NCBI GenBank assembly: GCA_033557685.1
Contig: JAWQRN010000157.1
Coordinates: forward strand, 1 to 35,768
Direction of reading: 5' to 3'
DNA: 35,768 nt
From: Sperchopsis tessellata
Taxonomy: Eukaryota; Arthropoda; Insecta; Coleoptera; Hydrophilidae
Position numbers and translations under genes: made by a program. Below are positions 11,201-20,070 of this stretch, one piece after another (position 1 is the first letter of the stretch; each line of letters starts with the position of its first letter). The notes below the pieces were generated by a model, which did not search any database, was not told the origin of the DNA, and saw only the letters and a program-made list of their open reading frames with translations.

Positions 11201-14198
11201 ATATGCATATTGATGTTGATCTCTTTCCTTTTTTAGTTGTGTTATCAAATGGAGATTTGTTGGACGAGTACAGGAGCAGATGAATGCATTTTTAGAGGGA
11301 TTTAGTGAACTAGTTCCTTTAAGTATAGTTAAAATATTTGACGAAAATGAACTAGAACTCCTTATGTGTGGTATTCAACACATTGACGTCAAAGATTGGA
11401 CAAAAAATACGTTATATAAAGGGGACTATCATCCTAATCATATTGTGATACAATGGTTGTGGAGGGTAAGTTTTTAGTATTTAAATATTTAATAGTAAAT
11501 GTAAATAAATGTGTTGCTTAAAAATTATTTGTCAGAGTCAAAGGATACTTCAAAAATAAAAGTTGATCAAAATTAAATCAAGCCACCCAAAGATTTGCAC
11601 AAAGTAATTGACTAAATACCAGTTGTAGAATTTACTAACCTTTTATGAACCTTCTAAGGGGCCTTATCTAAGCAATTGTCATTATTGGTGTAAATTTTTC
11701 ACATTTTATATTTTTTCAAAAATTTTGGTAAATATATCAAAGGATTATTATTGATAATATATGCTGTAAATAGAAATATCTTTTTTTTATAGTTTGTAAA
11801 TTTCTTTATAATTTGATTTAGGTTGTATTATCTTTCAATAACGAAATGAGGTCACGATTGTTACAATTTGTAACAGGAACATCGAGAGTGCCTATGAATG
11901 GTTTTAAGGAACTCTATGGCAGCAATGGTCCACAGCTATTCACAATTGAAAAATGGGGCACTCCTGATAATTACCCCAGAGCTCATACATGGTAAGTCTC
12001 ATTTTTTTTATTTGGAGGTGAAAATGAAAAAAAGTGATTGCTACAATAATTTTACATACTTTAGATGATGATCTGGATCTAATTATAAATTTACAAATGC
12101 TCCAGTACTCCACAAAATATCATTTGATAACCTCTGAGATTTTTTTTCGGCTGTTGGTTATAAATCTTTACTAATACTGTTTAGTTTGTATAAAATCCGT
12201 TCATTTATATGTTTAATTATTTCCACGAATTGCCATGTAAAAAGGAATCCATGGTAATCTCATCATTATCGCCGTTAAAGAATTCCATGAAAATAGACCC
12301 ATTCTTGTCTTTGGAGAATTTTATAAAAACAAGTTTTTAAATTAAGACTATTATTTACAGTTAAAAAAGTATACAAAAAATTTGCAATTTATTGCTCGAC
12401 AGATCTTTGAGGGTCACTATTTACCCCACTATGCGCAATGGGCTTGTCTTAAATATCGAGTAAAAATACTAATGTTATGTCAACTTTTATGTTGCACTGT
12501 ATAAAAATGCATGAATAATAGCGATATGTTAGTTTAGTCTCCATAAGTCATTGCATATATAATTGAATTGATACCAATAATATGAATCACATAAAATGTG
12601 AATACAAACTGTGGTATATTGTGGTTATGTTAATTCTCAAATTCAATGCTACGATATTCGGAAATTGACTTGTGGTGGGACTTACGACTAGCATCATTAC
12701 TTGTTGTGATTTTTGAAACTGAGCCCACTATTTGATTGGATTGTTTTATGTTAGGCATGGTAGTTAACTAGGTACGCTTGTTTTTTCCAAGTATTTAATC
12801 AGTTAATATAGTAAAATATTAGCAAAATTAAAATTACTTTTCATTGTTAATGAAATTGTTTTATTATTTGTGACTTGCGCCCTATTCAACTTGTGAGCAG
12901 AACTAGCCTTGGGGATTATGAAATTACATAATTGATTATCGGTTATTGTAAAATCATCAATTATTCTGATTAATTGGTATATCTATTAATAAAATAATCA
13001 ACGATAGATTAATCAAATAATCAATGATCTATTAATCAAATATTCAATGATTTGTTAATCAAATCGATCATCGATTCATCAACTAATTGATCATCGCCTA
13101 AACAAATAACCGATCATCGATTAATGAGAACAGCTCAAAAATTGTAAAAAATGCATGTAGCCCACATTTTTTGAAATCATTCATCCCTCCTTTGCTGAGG
13201 TATTGTGTTTTCAATTAAAGTATTCGACTATGACATCTAATATCTTTGTCTGACTGAATCCAGTCACACCTTATTGCTTTATTGAGCAGTTTTAAGCTTT
13301 TTATTGCATTTGTACATATCTGTCTTTGCTTGCTAGTTGTGTTGAGATTGTTTGTAGATTTGACAAGATTACTGTTTAATCACCGTATATCTTCTCTTAT
13401 GGATCCAGGAAACGTGTAATAAAACTCAGTGTACCCTTGCATTTCTTCTTCAATAGGATTTTAGTTCTTTAATAGTATCTAGAACTCTTTTTCCTCAAGA
13501 ATAATTTCAACTCTGTTTGCTGAACTCTAGGTGTAATTAAGGTCCTTTCTGCTTAATAACTTTTATCAAAAAAGTTTAGACATAGCGAAATTGAATCCTA
13601 GATAAAAATGGGAGTGGTGGTAGTGTTTAAGGTGCTGATCTACTAACCTGAACGTGGAGGAATCGAATCCAGATTGCAGCAATCTGTTTTTCTGAGCATT
13701 TATTTAAATTCAGTTAAATTTGATAAGATGTTACGAACTAGGATTTTCTTCCGTTGTACTAATTTCGTTTAGTGTCTAATAATAGCAAACTCCTAAGTAA
13801 ACCCCTATTCTGTATTGTTTTGTAACATCTTACAAGACGATGATAACTTCCTGCATCAAAGCTAATTAAAATTGCATTCCCGGGCTATGGACATATGATG
13901 AAACTGCAAGTGTTGTTTGTAAAAAGAAAGAGATGAATGGCTACCTTTATCCATATATTTAATATTAAAATTTTCTTGAGTGTATTTATATTCTTTATTT
14001 CATTTTCTTTCCCATTAGCATAAAATCTTAACAAATAATTTTTATTTTTTTAATCATTTTATAGCTATGTAGTTTTCAATTAATTTTTTTTATAGTTTTA
14101 ACCGCCTTGATTTACCACCTTATGAAAGTTATCAGCAGCTCCGTGACAAGCTAATCAAAGCAATAGAAGGATCACAAGGCTTTGCTGGGGTGGATTAA
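2135..14198 (+). CDS. Nedd4: Nedd4-family HECT E3 ubiquitin-protein ligase (3' part of gene, ten exons)
   Basis: HECT-type E3 ligase that accepts ubiquitin from an E2 on its catalytic Cys and passes it to substrates bound through WW domains, typically PPxY membrane proteins, at plasma membrane and endosomes. Exons placed by eye: 2135-2264, 3080-3388 (optional), 4247-4586, 5905-6029, 6888-7117, 7402-7523, 7748-7988, 11237-11465, 11822-11991 and 14096-14198. All junctions are GT-AG and all phases agree. The joined reading gives a Ser/Asn-rich linker, two WW domains (LPSGWSMQL..., LPEGWEERV...) and a complete HECT domain. Landmarks are DYGGLAREWFF, FFIRPFYKMML, FDENELELLMCG, TGTSRVPMNGF and RAHT-C-FNRLDLPPY, ending GFAGVD. 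The GFxGVD end and spacing match Nedd4 orthologues. The C2 domain and earlier WW domain(s) are outside the window. Other HECT ligases (Smurf, Su(dx)/Itch) fit less well because of the HIS-VDD linker and the WW layout. Confidence 0.95.
3080..3400 (+). CDS. Nedd4: Nedd4 optional exon: phase-0 cassette or alternative terminal exon
   Basis: An acceptor (GCGTAACAG, 3071-3079) opens an in-frame continuation of the 2135 exon: a Pro-rich start (APTPRISREN, then DQPPPPD) followed by a Ser/Asp/Glu-rich tail (ASVESDNSSPRDS, IETYEDE). The frame closes at TGA 3398-3400. A weak donor GAG|GTTCGT at 3388/3389 would make a 309-bp exon in phase 0 at both ends, fitting exactly onto the exon at 4247. Another candidate donor, CAG|GTTTTT at 3352, is also in phase 0. 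The best-looking donor, AAG|GTAATG at 3236, would break the frame. If no donor is used, the exon ends a short isoform that lacks both visible WW domains and the HECT domain. The low-complexity acidic content is typical of optional Nedd4 linkers. Confidence 0.6.
   Translation, partial: APTPRISRENSHQDQPPPPDCFIEQNMTNHTQQTVDTIPTIICMVPHADSHEGNDSEYNASVESDNSSPRDSIGSSDCDQLSKDDNEIVEQVFGTPIETYEDEVRE
3401..4246 (+). other. Nedd4 intron, with a lone transposon-end-like motif
   Basis: AT-rich, no coding signal. At about 3614-3640 a GC-richer patch reads GGCCCAACCCGTGG followed by ACACCCTGTA. It looks like the terminal sequence of mariner-type elements (reverse strand TACAGGGTGTCC), but I saw no partner end. 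The intron ends with TTTTTCAG at 4239-4246. Confidence 0.4.
4247..4586 (+). CDS. Nedd4: Nedd4 exon: Ser/Thr linker, one full WW domain, first half of the next
   Basis: 340 bp, phase 0 in and phase 1 out. The acceptor is TTTTTCAG at 4246 and the donor GTAAGT at 4587. It encodes a Ser/Thr-rich linker (TDDTTDSSTNTS...), then a complete WW domain from LPSGWSMQL to TTSWVDPRTG, with both signature Trp residues and the FINHNDRTTSW strand. A second WW domain begins LPEGWEERVHSDGRIFFIDH and is cut by the intron within the Asn codon that follows. Confidence 0.93.
4587..5904 (+). other. Nedd4 intron carrying a LINE scrap
   Basis: About 1.3 kb of AT-rich intron splitting a WW domain. The only recognisable content is a minus-strand LINE reverse-transcriptase tail at about 5440-5612, listed separately. 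The acceptor is TATATTTCAG at 5904. Confidence 0.6.
5440..5612 (-). mobile_element. Fragment of a non-LTR retrotransposon ORF2 C-terminus
   Basis: On the minus strand a short reading, FEEKVLRQMFGSISKDEG, ends near MMNE. With frame changes, a Lys/Arg-rich RWWIDF-like stretch follows. This is the pattern at the C-terminal end of RTE/CR1-like insect LINE ORF2 proteins (the E(R)KVLRxxFGP block, followed by the RPRKRWxD block). Only this scrap remains; the catalytic reverse-transcriptase palm is not seen. The identification rests on motif resemblance over a short length. Confidence 0.5.
5905..6029 (+). CDS. Nedd4: Nedd4 exon: end of WW domain and WW-HECT linker
   Basis: 125 bp, phase 1 in and phase 0 out, with donor GTAAGT at 6030. 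It finishes the split WW domain (NTRTTQWEDPRL, second signature Trp) and encodes the short linker RDYKQKYEFLKNQLRKP, which is the conserved lead-in to HECT domains of the Nedd4 class. Confidence 0.93.
6341..6600 (+). repeat. Foldback element with 24-bp perfect inverted repeat
   Basis: Positions 6341-6364 and 6506-6529 are perfect 24-bp reverse complements 141 bp apart (core CCTGCCTCATCTTCAGGG). The right arm runs into CTGAAGATG, then a 5-bp hairpin (GAGGC-AGGT-GCCTC) and GAAAC at 6532-6536, then an AT-rich tail ending TGGTGTTTCC near 6590. The same order of motifs recurs in the element at 22475-22712 on the other strand, so the two are probably related. It lies in a Nedd4 intron. The boundaries are approximate. 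Confidence 0.65.
6888..7117 (+). CDS. Nedd4: Nedd4 exon: start of HECT domain
   Basis: 230 bp, phase 0 in and phase 2 out. The acceptor is TTTTTTTTTTTAG at 6887 and the donor GTAAGT at 7118. It encodes the beginning of the HECT N-lobe, from FEIKVRRTSILEDSYR through LWVEFEGEVGLDYGGLAREWFF to MFNPYYGLFEYSAM. The GEVGLDYGGLAREWF block is diagnostic of HECT ligases. Confidence 0.96.
7402..7523 (+). CDS. Nedd4: Nedd4 exon: HECT N-lobe
   Basis: 122 bp, phase 2 in and phase 1 out. The donor is the weaker GTTTGT at 7524. It encodes DNYTLQINPTSG and HYFKFIGRIAGMAVYHGKLLD, the conserved HECT segment just before the FFIRPFYK block. Confidence 0.95.
7748..7988 (+). CDS. Nedd4: Nedd4 exon: HECT N-lobe, E2-binding region
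   Basis: 241 bp, phase 1 in and phase 2 out. The acceptor is TTTTTTTCAG at 7747 and the donor GTAATA at 7989. It encodes AFFIRPFYKMMLDKPIEIKDM, then ENDPSDLGLTFSVDED and LKPGGADIPLDNSNKDEYI. By family knowledge this part of the N-lobe includes the E2 contact surface. Confidence 0.95.
8383..8717 (-). mobile_element. tRNA-derived SINE, copy 1, with 13-bp target-site duplication
   Basis: Read on the minus strand, the element starts AGCCATCTCATAGCTCAGTGG. TAGCTCAGTGG is a tRNA-type A box, and GGTTCGACTCC about 40 bases on is a B box, so the head is a tRNA-like RNA polymerase III promoter. About 200 bp of body follow, and the 3' end is an A/T tail with AAT repeats at 8396-8415. The direct repeat TGTGCGTGCTCTT flanks it perfectly at 8383-8395 and 8705-8717. 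This proves a retrotransposed insertion and fixes the element at 8396-8704. A second copy lies at 31881-32185. It is antisense to Nedd4. Confidence 0.88.
9200..10950 (-). mobile_element. Inactive non-LTR retrotransposon (reverse transcriptase region)
   Basis: The minus strand carries an ORF2-type protein in pieces. A pre-RT region at 10615-10860 contains NNPRKMWKVINF. The longest open piece (10057-10587) has the fingers and palm motifs NGKAPGYDGI, NYRPVALISICSKIIEKIL and YIDLKKAFDTV. Next comes GVPQGSVLGPILYNIYIND near 9930-9990, then the catalytic box, read as YANDT near 9870 instead of YADDT. The thumb (TYLGLRIDDCLKWN) lies in 9619-9885, and a C-terminal segment continues to about 9250. Frameshifts separate the pieces and the catalytic Asp is lost, so it is dead. 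The endonuclease domain is missing, suggesting 5' truncation near 10950. It looks like the Jockey/CR1 assemblage, but I cannot assign the clade. Confidence 0.85.
11237..11465 (+). CDS. Nedd4: Nedd4 exon: HECT N-lobe to hinge
   Basis: 229 bp, phase 2 in and phase 0 out, with donor GTAAGT at 11466. It encodes VIKWRFVGRVQEQMNAFLEGF, then IVKIFDENELELLMCG and KGDYHPNHIVIQWLWR. FDENELELLMCG is a HECT landmark. Confidence 0.96.
11466..11821 (+). other. Nedd4 intron
   Basis: 356 bp of AT-rich intron with nothing recognisable. The acceptor GATTTAG ends at 11821. Confidence 0.7.
11822..11991 (+). CDS. Nedd4: Nedd4 exon: HECT C-lobe up to the catalytic Cys
   Basis: 170 bp, phase 0 in and phase 2 out, with donor GTAAGT at 11992. 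It encodes RLLQFVTGTSRVPMNGFKEL, then YGSNGPQLFTIEKWG and PRAHT. It ends with TG, the first two bases of the catalytic Cys codon; the third base is supplied by the exon at 14096. Confidence 0.96.
12994..13128 (+). repeat. 23-bp degenerate minisatellite, about six units
   Basis: Units begin at 12994, 13017, 13040, 13063, 13086 (shortened to 20 bp) and 13106. They follow the pattern ATAATCAATGATCTATTAATCAA with substitutions, the later units drifting toward ATCGATCATCGAT. The array is packed with ATTA/TAAT and ATCGAT/ATCAAT words and lies in the last Nedd4 intron. Weaker look-alike sequence precedes it from about 12925. Confidence 0.75.
13611..13680 (+). mobile_element. Degenerate tRNA-derived SINE head (tentative)
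   Basis: GGAGTGGTGGTAGTGTTTAAGG, then CTACTAACCTGAACG, then GAATCGAATCC, has the spacing and wording of a tRNA-derived pol III promoter. TAGTGTTTAAGG is the A-box region and GAATCGAATCC a mutated GGTTCGAATCC B box. It differs from the SINE at 8396 and 31881. The body, perhaps to about 13860, is not recognisable, and no target-site duplication was found. Confidence 0.45.
14096..14198 (+). CDS. Nedd4: Nedd4 last coding exon: catalytic Cys and HECT C-terminus
   Basis: 103 bp to the stop TAA at 14196-14198. The first T completes the catalytic Cys codon, giving HT-C-FNRLDLPPY, then a Gln-rich helix and the terminal GFAGVD. The short acidic tail right after the C-lobe matches the Nedd4 class. Confidence 0.96.
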
Positions 14199-14950
14199 GT
14201 TTCGATTGCAGAATCGACAGGAAAAAAGCAAGTTAAGAAACAGGGGAAGCAGTGAACCGAGTATATTCTGTCCAATATTCTGCCTTTTAAGCTTCACAAT
14301 TTTTATGTATGTACATTATTTCAGAACTACTGACATATATTTTGTTATTTTTAAATGTTGTACTGTACATATTAAGTGTATTTGAAACTATTTACTGTAG
14401 GCTGTATGTTTTTAGTATATTGTTATACATATATATTATATACTTACAAATATATATATATATATATACATATTACAACTATCGTTAATCTATATAAAAA
14501 ATGTACAATGAAGAAACTAATAATGACATAAATTTCGAAAATTTCAAATTAGGCCAGAGAACTATTATCCGTTAAAAAATTTCTGTTTTTATTACTATTC
14601 TTTATCCAGTTAGTATTTATTCTGATTTTGTACATATTGGTTTATGAATAACAAAATATTCTGTTACTTGTAAATAACTTTATATATTATATAAGTAATA
14701 TTTTATAGCAATGAACACCACATACTTAACTTATATCTCAGTATCATAGGTCCTATTTTTTCATATGAGTTTTTAGTAAAGCTTATCGCAAATATTTTTA
14801 AAAAATTACTTTAAAATATTTCGTCTTACTAGATCTTAAATCTATTATTATAATATATTGTAAATGTACTTTACATTCTGGAAAGATTTATTAATTTCAG
14901 TTTTACTAATCTGTATTGTTGTTGTATTAATAAATAATTTTAAATTTTTG
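14199..14950 (+). other. Nedd4: Nedd4 3' UTR
   Basis: About 750 bp of AT-rich sequence with (TA)n around 14452-14467. No coding signal. It is bounded by the poly(A) signal at 14929. Confidence 0.7.
14929..14934 (+). terminator. Nedd4: Poly(A) signal of Nedd4
   Basis: Canonical AATAAA, followed 20-50 bases later by a T/GT-rich tract (CAGTGTTTTTGTGC), the expected layout of a cleavage site near 14950. Earlier AT-rich variants exist, but this one has the best downstream element. Confidence 0.65.
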
Positions 14951-16289
14951 AATTTTTGTATCAGTGTTTTTGTGCATTTTTTTGTAGATTTCATTCATTT
15001 TTTTGCTACTAAAGTTATTTGGCTTTTTTGTTAAATGGAGTTGTGTACCTTTTTAATTTCATTAATATTATGTAATTATAGCATTATAGTGACCCTTAAA
15101 ATTCATCCAGATGTTTCTCATTTAAACATGAGCACCACTAATGACGTCATAAGTATTTTAACAGTGAAACAGGGTGTTGGGTATCACTACCTTATTATCT
15201 GTGGCAGATAAGTTCCAGGATTAAAATTATGTTACCATTAAAATGTCATTAATTTTCCCCGACTAAATTGGAATAGTTTGCTGTTGAAATCTGTTACGCT
15301 GATTGAACCATTAGATATAACAGAACGCAACGATCCTGAGATCACCACTCTAGCACTATATGCAACTAACAAGTGACAACTGTTACAGATTGAAATTAAA
15401 GAAAATTTGAAGCATTGAACTAGAGTACATTAAAAATTGCCATAAATTATAAATTGCACAATTGTATTAATTGCAATTTTATCGTAAAGCAATTGATAAC
15501 AGTAGATTTTGGCAAATAAGCTATTTCTACCAGTTTTTTTTTTTTTTTTTAATTTTGATATTTCAAAATTATTCCAGCTTGAGCAAAAACCTATAGAGAA
15601 AGTATTTTAATAATGCATTTGCTATTGGTAAAAAATGTATTACATGGCTAAACCCATAGTTTAACTCTCTGACATCATAACTTTTTTTTATAAAATGTCT
15701 GCGTTAAAAAGTAAATAATGCATGAAACACTGTTCTTTCTGCAAGTACACCTAGTTTTCTTATTCACACTAAATCCTACTGCAGCCTGACCTGAAAATAT
15801 GAATATATGATAAAAGCGCTAAATTATAATAAATCTCTTTAAAAGTCAAATCAGTACTCAACAGAAATAATAGTTATGAATTTCAAAAACTACTTGATAA
15901 TAAATCTTAACAAAAAGGAATTTCATTGGTTTGTTTTGGAATCATTTCTGACCTGCACTAATATCATTTGGGGCATTCTTGATGTTTATAAAGTAACATT
16001 TTTAATTATTGTTTAAGTACTATTCATTGACGAATATAATTTAAGGTTTTGTTTACCAAAACCTACCTAATTTTATCTACAAAATTTTTACTAATTGAAG
16101 AGTAAAAATGTAAAAGGTACTAAGTGTCATTTTTGACAAAACTGAGTTATTTACTTAGAAAGGTTCTTTGTGCCTATAAAATGCGCTAGTTGTAGTTTTG
16201 TACGTATAAGTTGAAAAATAATAACATAATTGTCACGACTTGTATATCCGACACAAATAATAGTTTGTGCCCCTGTTTCCTAATAATTG
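14951..16289. other. Intergenic AT-rich stretch
   Basis: No gene, RNA or mobile element recognised. A poly-T run lies at about 15533-15550. Confidence 0.6.
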
Positions 16290-16660
16290 TAGACTTTATG
16301 CCCGAACATAAAAATATTGCTGGTGGAAAAACCAGGGCTCCATTCTCAATCATCAACATGGAAGAATTAGGGTTTTTAGATATTCAAGAAGCAGCCGACA
16401 GTCTTGATCACAACAAAATTTAATGTTAGTAGGGCTGTTCTAATTGGAGTCGAACCAAGTAAACCAGGAACAATATTCAGCGAGTACCGCTGAAGTCATT
16501 GTCACCACAAAATTAGTTGCAGAGAACAAGAAAAAGTCTCTCATGCCAAGATAGGCTATCTACAGACAAAAGAACATCAGAACTTTTACAAAAACTTTTA
16601 AATATCAAAGAATTAAGTGCCTACACAAGAATTCTCATACCTCCTTTCAAAGGTTTTTAA
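16290..16660 (+). pseudogene. Decayed coding fragment of unknown origin
   Basis: A protein-like reading, GGKTRAPFSIINMEELGFLD followed by IQEAADSLD, runs to a TAA near 16423. It seems to resume in other frames as SRAVLIGVEPSKPG (about 16427-16470) and, nearer 16560-16655, STDKRTSELLQKLL and AYTRILIPPFKG. The amino-acid make-up is far less AT-driven than nearby random frames, suggesting a once-coding sequence broken by two or more shifts. I do not recognise the family. A transposon-encoded protein or a processed pseudogene are both possible. Confidence 0.35.
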
Positions 16661-17439
16661 TGTTAGCCTTTTCTAAATTTATTCTGAAAAATATTCTTTT
16701 TTAATAAAATTTTATTTAGTACTTAGTTTGCCATAATCATTGTTTTTTTTATCAAAATAATAACCCCTTTTACATTTACACTCTTAAATTGACTCCTTAT
16801 ATTTCAGAATGAATTAAAGAGGGTAAGTAAAGATTTTTTATGAATGCAAATTATTTTACTGCCTATATTTTATGGAAATTTATATATTTTATATTTATAT
16901 ATTTACAAACATTTGTCACATTGTTAATAGATGATTAATAAAACGGGACCAGATCTTAAATTTTAAAAATCTTTGCAAGTATAAATCTGAAAATACTTTT
17001 GAAGCACGTCAAAGTAAGTTTTTATTTAATATCTCAAAATTGGGTGGTTCATATCGAAAATTTGCAGAGTTGTTAACATAAAAATACATATGGTTATTCT
17101 GAATGATGGGGTGGGAGGTTATAAAAAACAACGAAATGTTTTCCATATTCCTCTGAAATTAAAGAAAATACATGTAAAACTAAATTTCATGAAAAACAAA
17201 TAAAAAAATTGTTGCCAATTACAAATTTTAATTTTGAGCTTATATATTATATTATTCAAGAACGTAAATTCTAATAACTGATAGTACACTAAAATTTAAC
17301 GAATACTAAAACTATGATTAATATTATACAGACTAATTTACTAAAATTACTCTACGTTATATAATATGATAATTTCTTATTATTTTTACTTCATCTATCT
17401 TCATAATCTCATTTTAAACATTCCAAATTCCATACTTTA
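16661..17439. other. Intergenic AT-rich stretch
   Basis: Nothing recognised on either strand. Confidence 0.6.
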
Positions 17440-18541
17440 ATTTTTTCTTTCTTACCCTTCAAATGACAAACTGACGAATAATTTTGACTTCTTCTTCTTC
17501 CGTTCCGGATGTTGGACACCATGTTGACAATCATGACATTCTGGACCGCTGCCCGGAACAACTGAGTAGTTGCCATTGAGTACCGGGTTCGAAGGTTTTT
17601 TTAATCGCGAAATGAGCCTTCTTCCCACACTGCGCTTTCCAATAATTTTTCCCTGCAGTTTAGATTGTAACAATTTATACCTCGGTTAATTTCTCATAAT
17701 ATGCCCCAGGTACTCAAGCTTCCTTATCTTCATTGACTGTAGGACCTCTTTGGACTTATTTATTCTTTGAAGAATATTTTCGTTGGTAAATACGGTCCTT
17801 CCATCATACTCTCAGCATTCTTCTATAAAGCCACATTTCAAGTGCTTCTAACTTTTTACTTGATGCCTTTGACAATATCCGAGATTCCACACCGTAGAAA
17901 AGGATAGAGAATATATAACAGCGCAGAAGTCTCATTTTGGTTTCAATACTTAAATCGTGTGATTAATATATTACTCATTGTATTAAATATGGATCGAGCT
18001 TTTTCTCTACGTATTTTTATTTCTTGGGAATGGTTCCAACTGTCATTAATGTTTGTACCCAAATACGTGTAAGATTTCACTCGCTTAACCATGCTGTCTT
18101 TTATATAGAGATTACAATCAGGTCGATATGTTTTGTTAATAACCATAAATTTAGTTTTCTTTATGTCGCTGGTCAGCCCATATTTTTCACTGCATGCCGT
18201 AGCTCTGCTCAGCAGGATTTGCTGGGCGTCCAGGCTATCATCCGCATATTGTATATTATTTATCCATTCAGAGATATGCCCAGTTCGATACCTTCCAAAG
18301 CTCCATTAAAGATGACTTGTGAGTATAAATTAAAGATAAGCGGTGATAATATACATCCCTGTCTCACACCTCTTAGAATATTTACGCTTTCAGTATCTTC
18401 ATCGTTTATTCTCACAACTGAAGTCTGGTTCCAGAATAAGTTCATAATGTTTCTAAGATCTTTATCATCAAGCCCTATGTCAAATGTAAATGACAACTGT
18501 GTTAAAATATTAAATTCCTCAAACTGCCTATAAAAGTTCAA
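17440..18541 (-). mobile_element. Inactive non-LTR retrotransposon, RT to C-terminus
   Basis: Minus-strand pieces of an ORF2-type protein. At 18260-18541 the palm is seen (GVRQGCILSPLIFNLYSQVI). The catalytic box INNIQYADDSLD follows near 18220-18250 in another frame, then KKTKFMVINKTYRP and YTYLGTNINDSWNHSQEIK (thumb, 17943-18146). A C-terminal block, GKIIGKRSVGRRLISRLKKP, lies near 17600-17670. The GKRxVGRR/K...W.RNLR ending and the GVRQGC(I/V)LSP palm are common in insect endonuclease-reverse transcriptase LINEs. The N-terminal half is missing and several frameshifts are present. Confidence 0.82.
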
Positions 18542-18559
18542 TAATTTTTAATATGTACA

Positions 18560-20070
18560 AACATGTGCTACAGTAGTCAAAGTTTGTAATTAGTAATCTT
18601 TATTAACCCATCAAAAGATGATAAATATACCTAAGCACACAAATATTTACTTATACATAGAACAATTGAAAACATATCTATGAAAAACAGTTTAAGGCGT
18701 CGGAAAGACAATTTCAAAATCAAAATTTTTCCTTATGTTTGCGAATCAATGAGACCACCTCCAGAAGAAACAGTGCTACCACTATCAGAATTTCACGCCA
18801 AACAAACAAAGGTCTACAGTGATTCTGAGGTTCGGCCGCCGACAAACTTCTAACAGCACGCTTCTGAGTAACCAGAATTGTATTCATGTTTTCGAGAGAT
18901 GTGAATCCTCTTGATTCAAAAAGTGCAAAAAAGACTGTTCTAGCAGATTGAGAATTGACAGGGCACTTGCAATATCCTGCGCATGAGGGGTCCAGTTAAG
19001 CTTGTCATCAATCAGTAATCCCAAGAGCTGATGAGTATCTGCTCGCAATAGATCCTCATTGTTATGTACATATTTTGTTTTTTAATGTTTAAGTATAGAA
19101 GGTTACAACTGAATCATTCAGCTATTGTAATTAAGTCTTAATTTATTTTACTTCAAAGCAACACCGGAGTCTCAGCGAACCAGGAAAGACAAGTGTCGTC
19201 AGCAAATAAGGTAAACCTCGCCGATATATTTGACAGAGCCGTGTCATTTATGAAAAGTAAGAATAGTAAGGGTTCAAGCACAGAGCCCTGAGGAACACCA
19301 CAGTTATTCTGCAAATACCCCGAAGTCAATTGATACCCCCCACTCTCCACAACTCTGACACACTGAGAACGCTCAGAAACATAAGGCGAACCAGCTATTT
19401 TAAACACCACGATAACCATAGCTGGATAGTTTTCTTCATAATATTTCATGGTTAACACAGTCGAATGCCTTTGCCAGGTCGCAGAAGACCCCAGCAATCC
19501 TACAACTGATATTGGCACTCATATACGTCATGCATAAAATTAAAAATTGCATCGCCATCCATGTTGGAAATCTGAAACGATAAAATTCTGTCCCTGACAA
19601 TGACCTCTATAAGATGGTAACAGTGCAATAGGACGATAATTTGATGGTGAGAACCGCCTTTTTGGATTGGTACAATTACTGCCCGCTTCAGGCAGTCAGG
19701 AAAGATACGCTCTTCGAAAGATTAATTTATCAAATCACAAATTATAATTATGGTTTCAAGAGGTAAGTATTTATACACCTTTATGGGAACATCATCTTAT
19801 CCAACCGAGCTCTTTTCTTTCAGTCTGCTCAAAACATGTTGGAAAGAGAAAGAAATTCGATCTCTATGTTCTATTGCAGTCAATCCCGATGTTAATTTTT
19901 CTGCAACTGAGAAAAAATGCTTGTTTAGTTCCTCTGCAGCATGCTTGGAAGAGCCAACATGAATCTCATCTATCATCACACATGTCTTTCATTGGTGGCT
20001 GCAGTCGCCTTTCGTCAATTCGCGTACAACCTGCCAAATTTCTTTTTGTTTATTGTTAGCAGACCTATAA
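18560..20070 (-). mobile_element. Inactive Jockey-like non-LTR retrotransposon
   Basis: Directly beyond the previous relic, with a different RT type. The minus strand shows a pre-RT piece at 19797-19979 (HAAEELNKHFFSVAEKLTSG). The palm and catalytic box are at 19153-19518 (NNCGVPQGSVLEPLLFLLFIND and LFADDTCLSWF), the thumb near 18955-19025 (GLLIDDKLNWTPHAQDIASAL), and a C-terminal piece at about 18730-18930. Frameshifts and stops separate them. The FADDT box itself is intact. GVPQGSVLxPLLFLLFIND plus xLLIDxKLxWxxH is the usual Jockey/CR1-group pattern. Confidence 0.82.

Larger units (their letters stand above)
7989..11236 (+). other. Large Nedd4 intron with SINE and LINE insertions
   Basis: 3.2 kb between two HECT exons. 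It contains a tRNA-derived SINE (8396-8704) and a LINE relic (about 9200-10950), both antisense to the host gene. The remainder is AT-rich with no coding signal. It ends with a strong polypyrimidine acceptor CTTTTTTAG at 11228-11236. Confidence 0.7.
11992..14095 (+). other. Last Nedd4 intron, interrupting the catalytic Cys codon
   Basis: 2.1 kb. It holds a 23-bp minisatellite (12994-13128) and a degenerate tRNA-like SINE head (13611-13680); otherwise AT-rich with no coding signal. The acceptor is TTTTTTTATAG at 14095. Confidence 0.7.

Noticed and set aside
16445..16467. Minus-strand GGTTCGACTCC as a tRNA or SINE B box
   Set aside because: No matching A box nearby, and it falls in the protein-like fragment at 16290-16660.
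17581..17600. GGGTTCGAAGG as a tRNA B box
   Set aside because: It lies inside the C-terminal region of a LINE and has no A box at the right distance.
18024..18533. Plus-strand open frame of 169 codons
   Set aside because: It is the antisense of a LINE reverse transcriptase whose motifs read on the minus strand.
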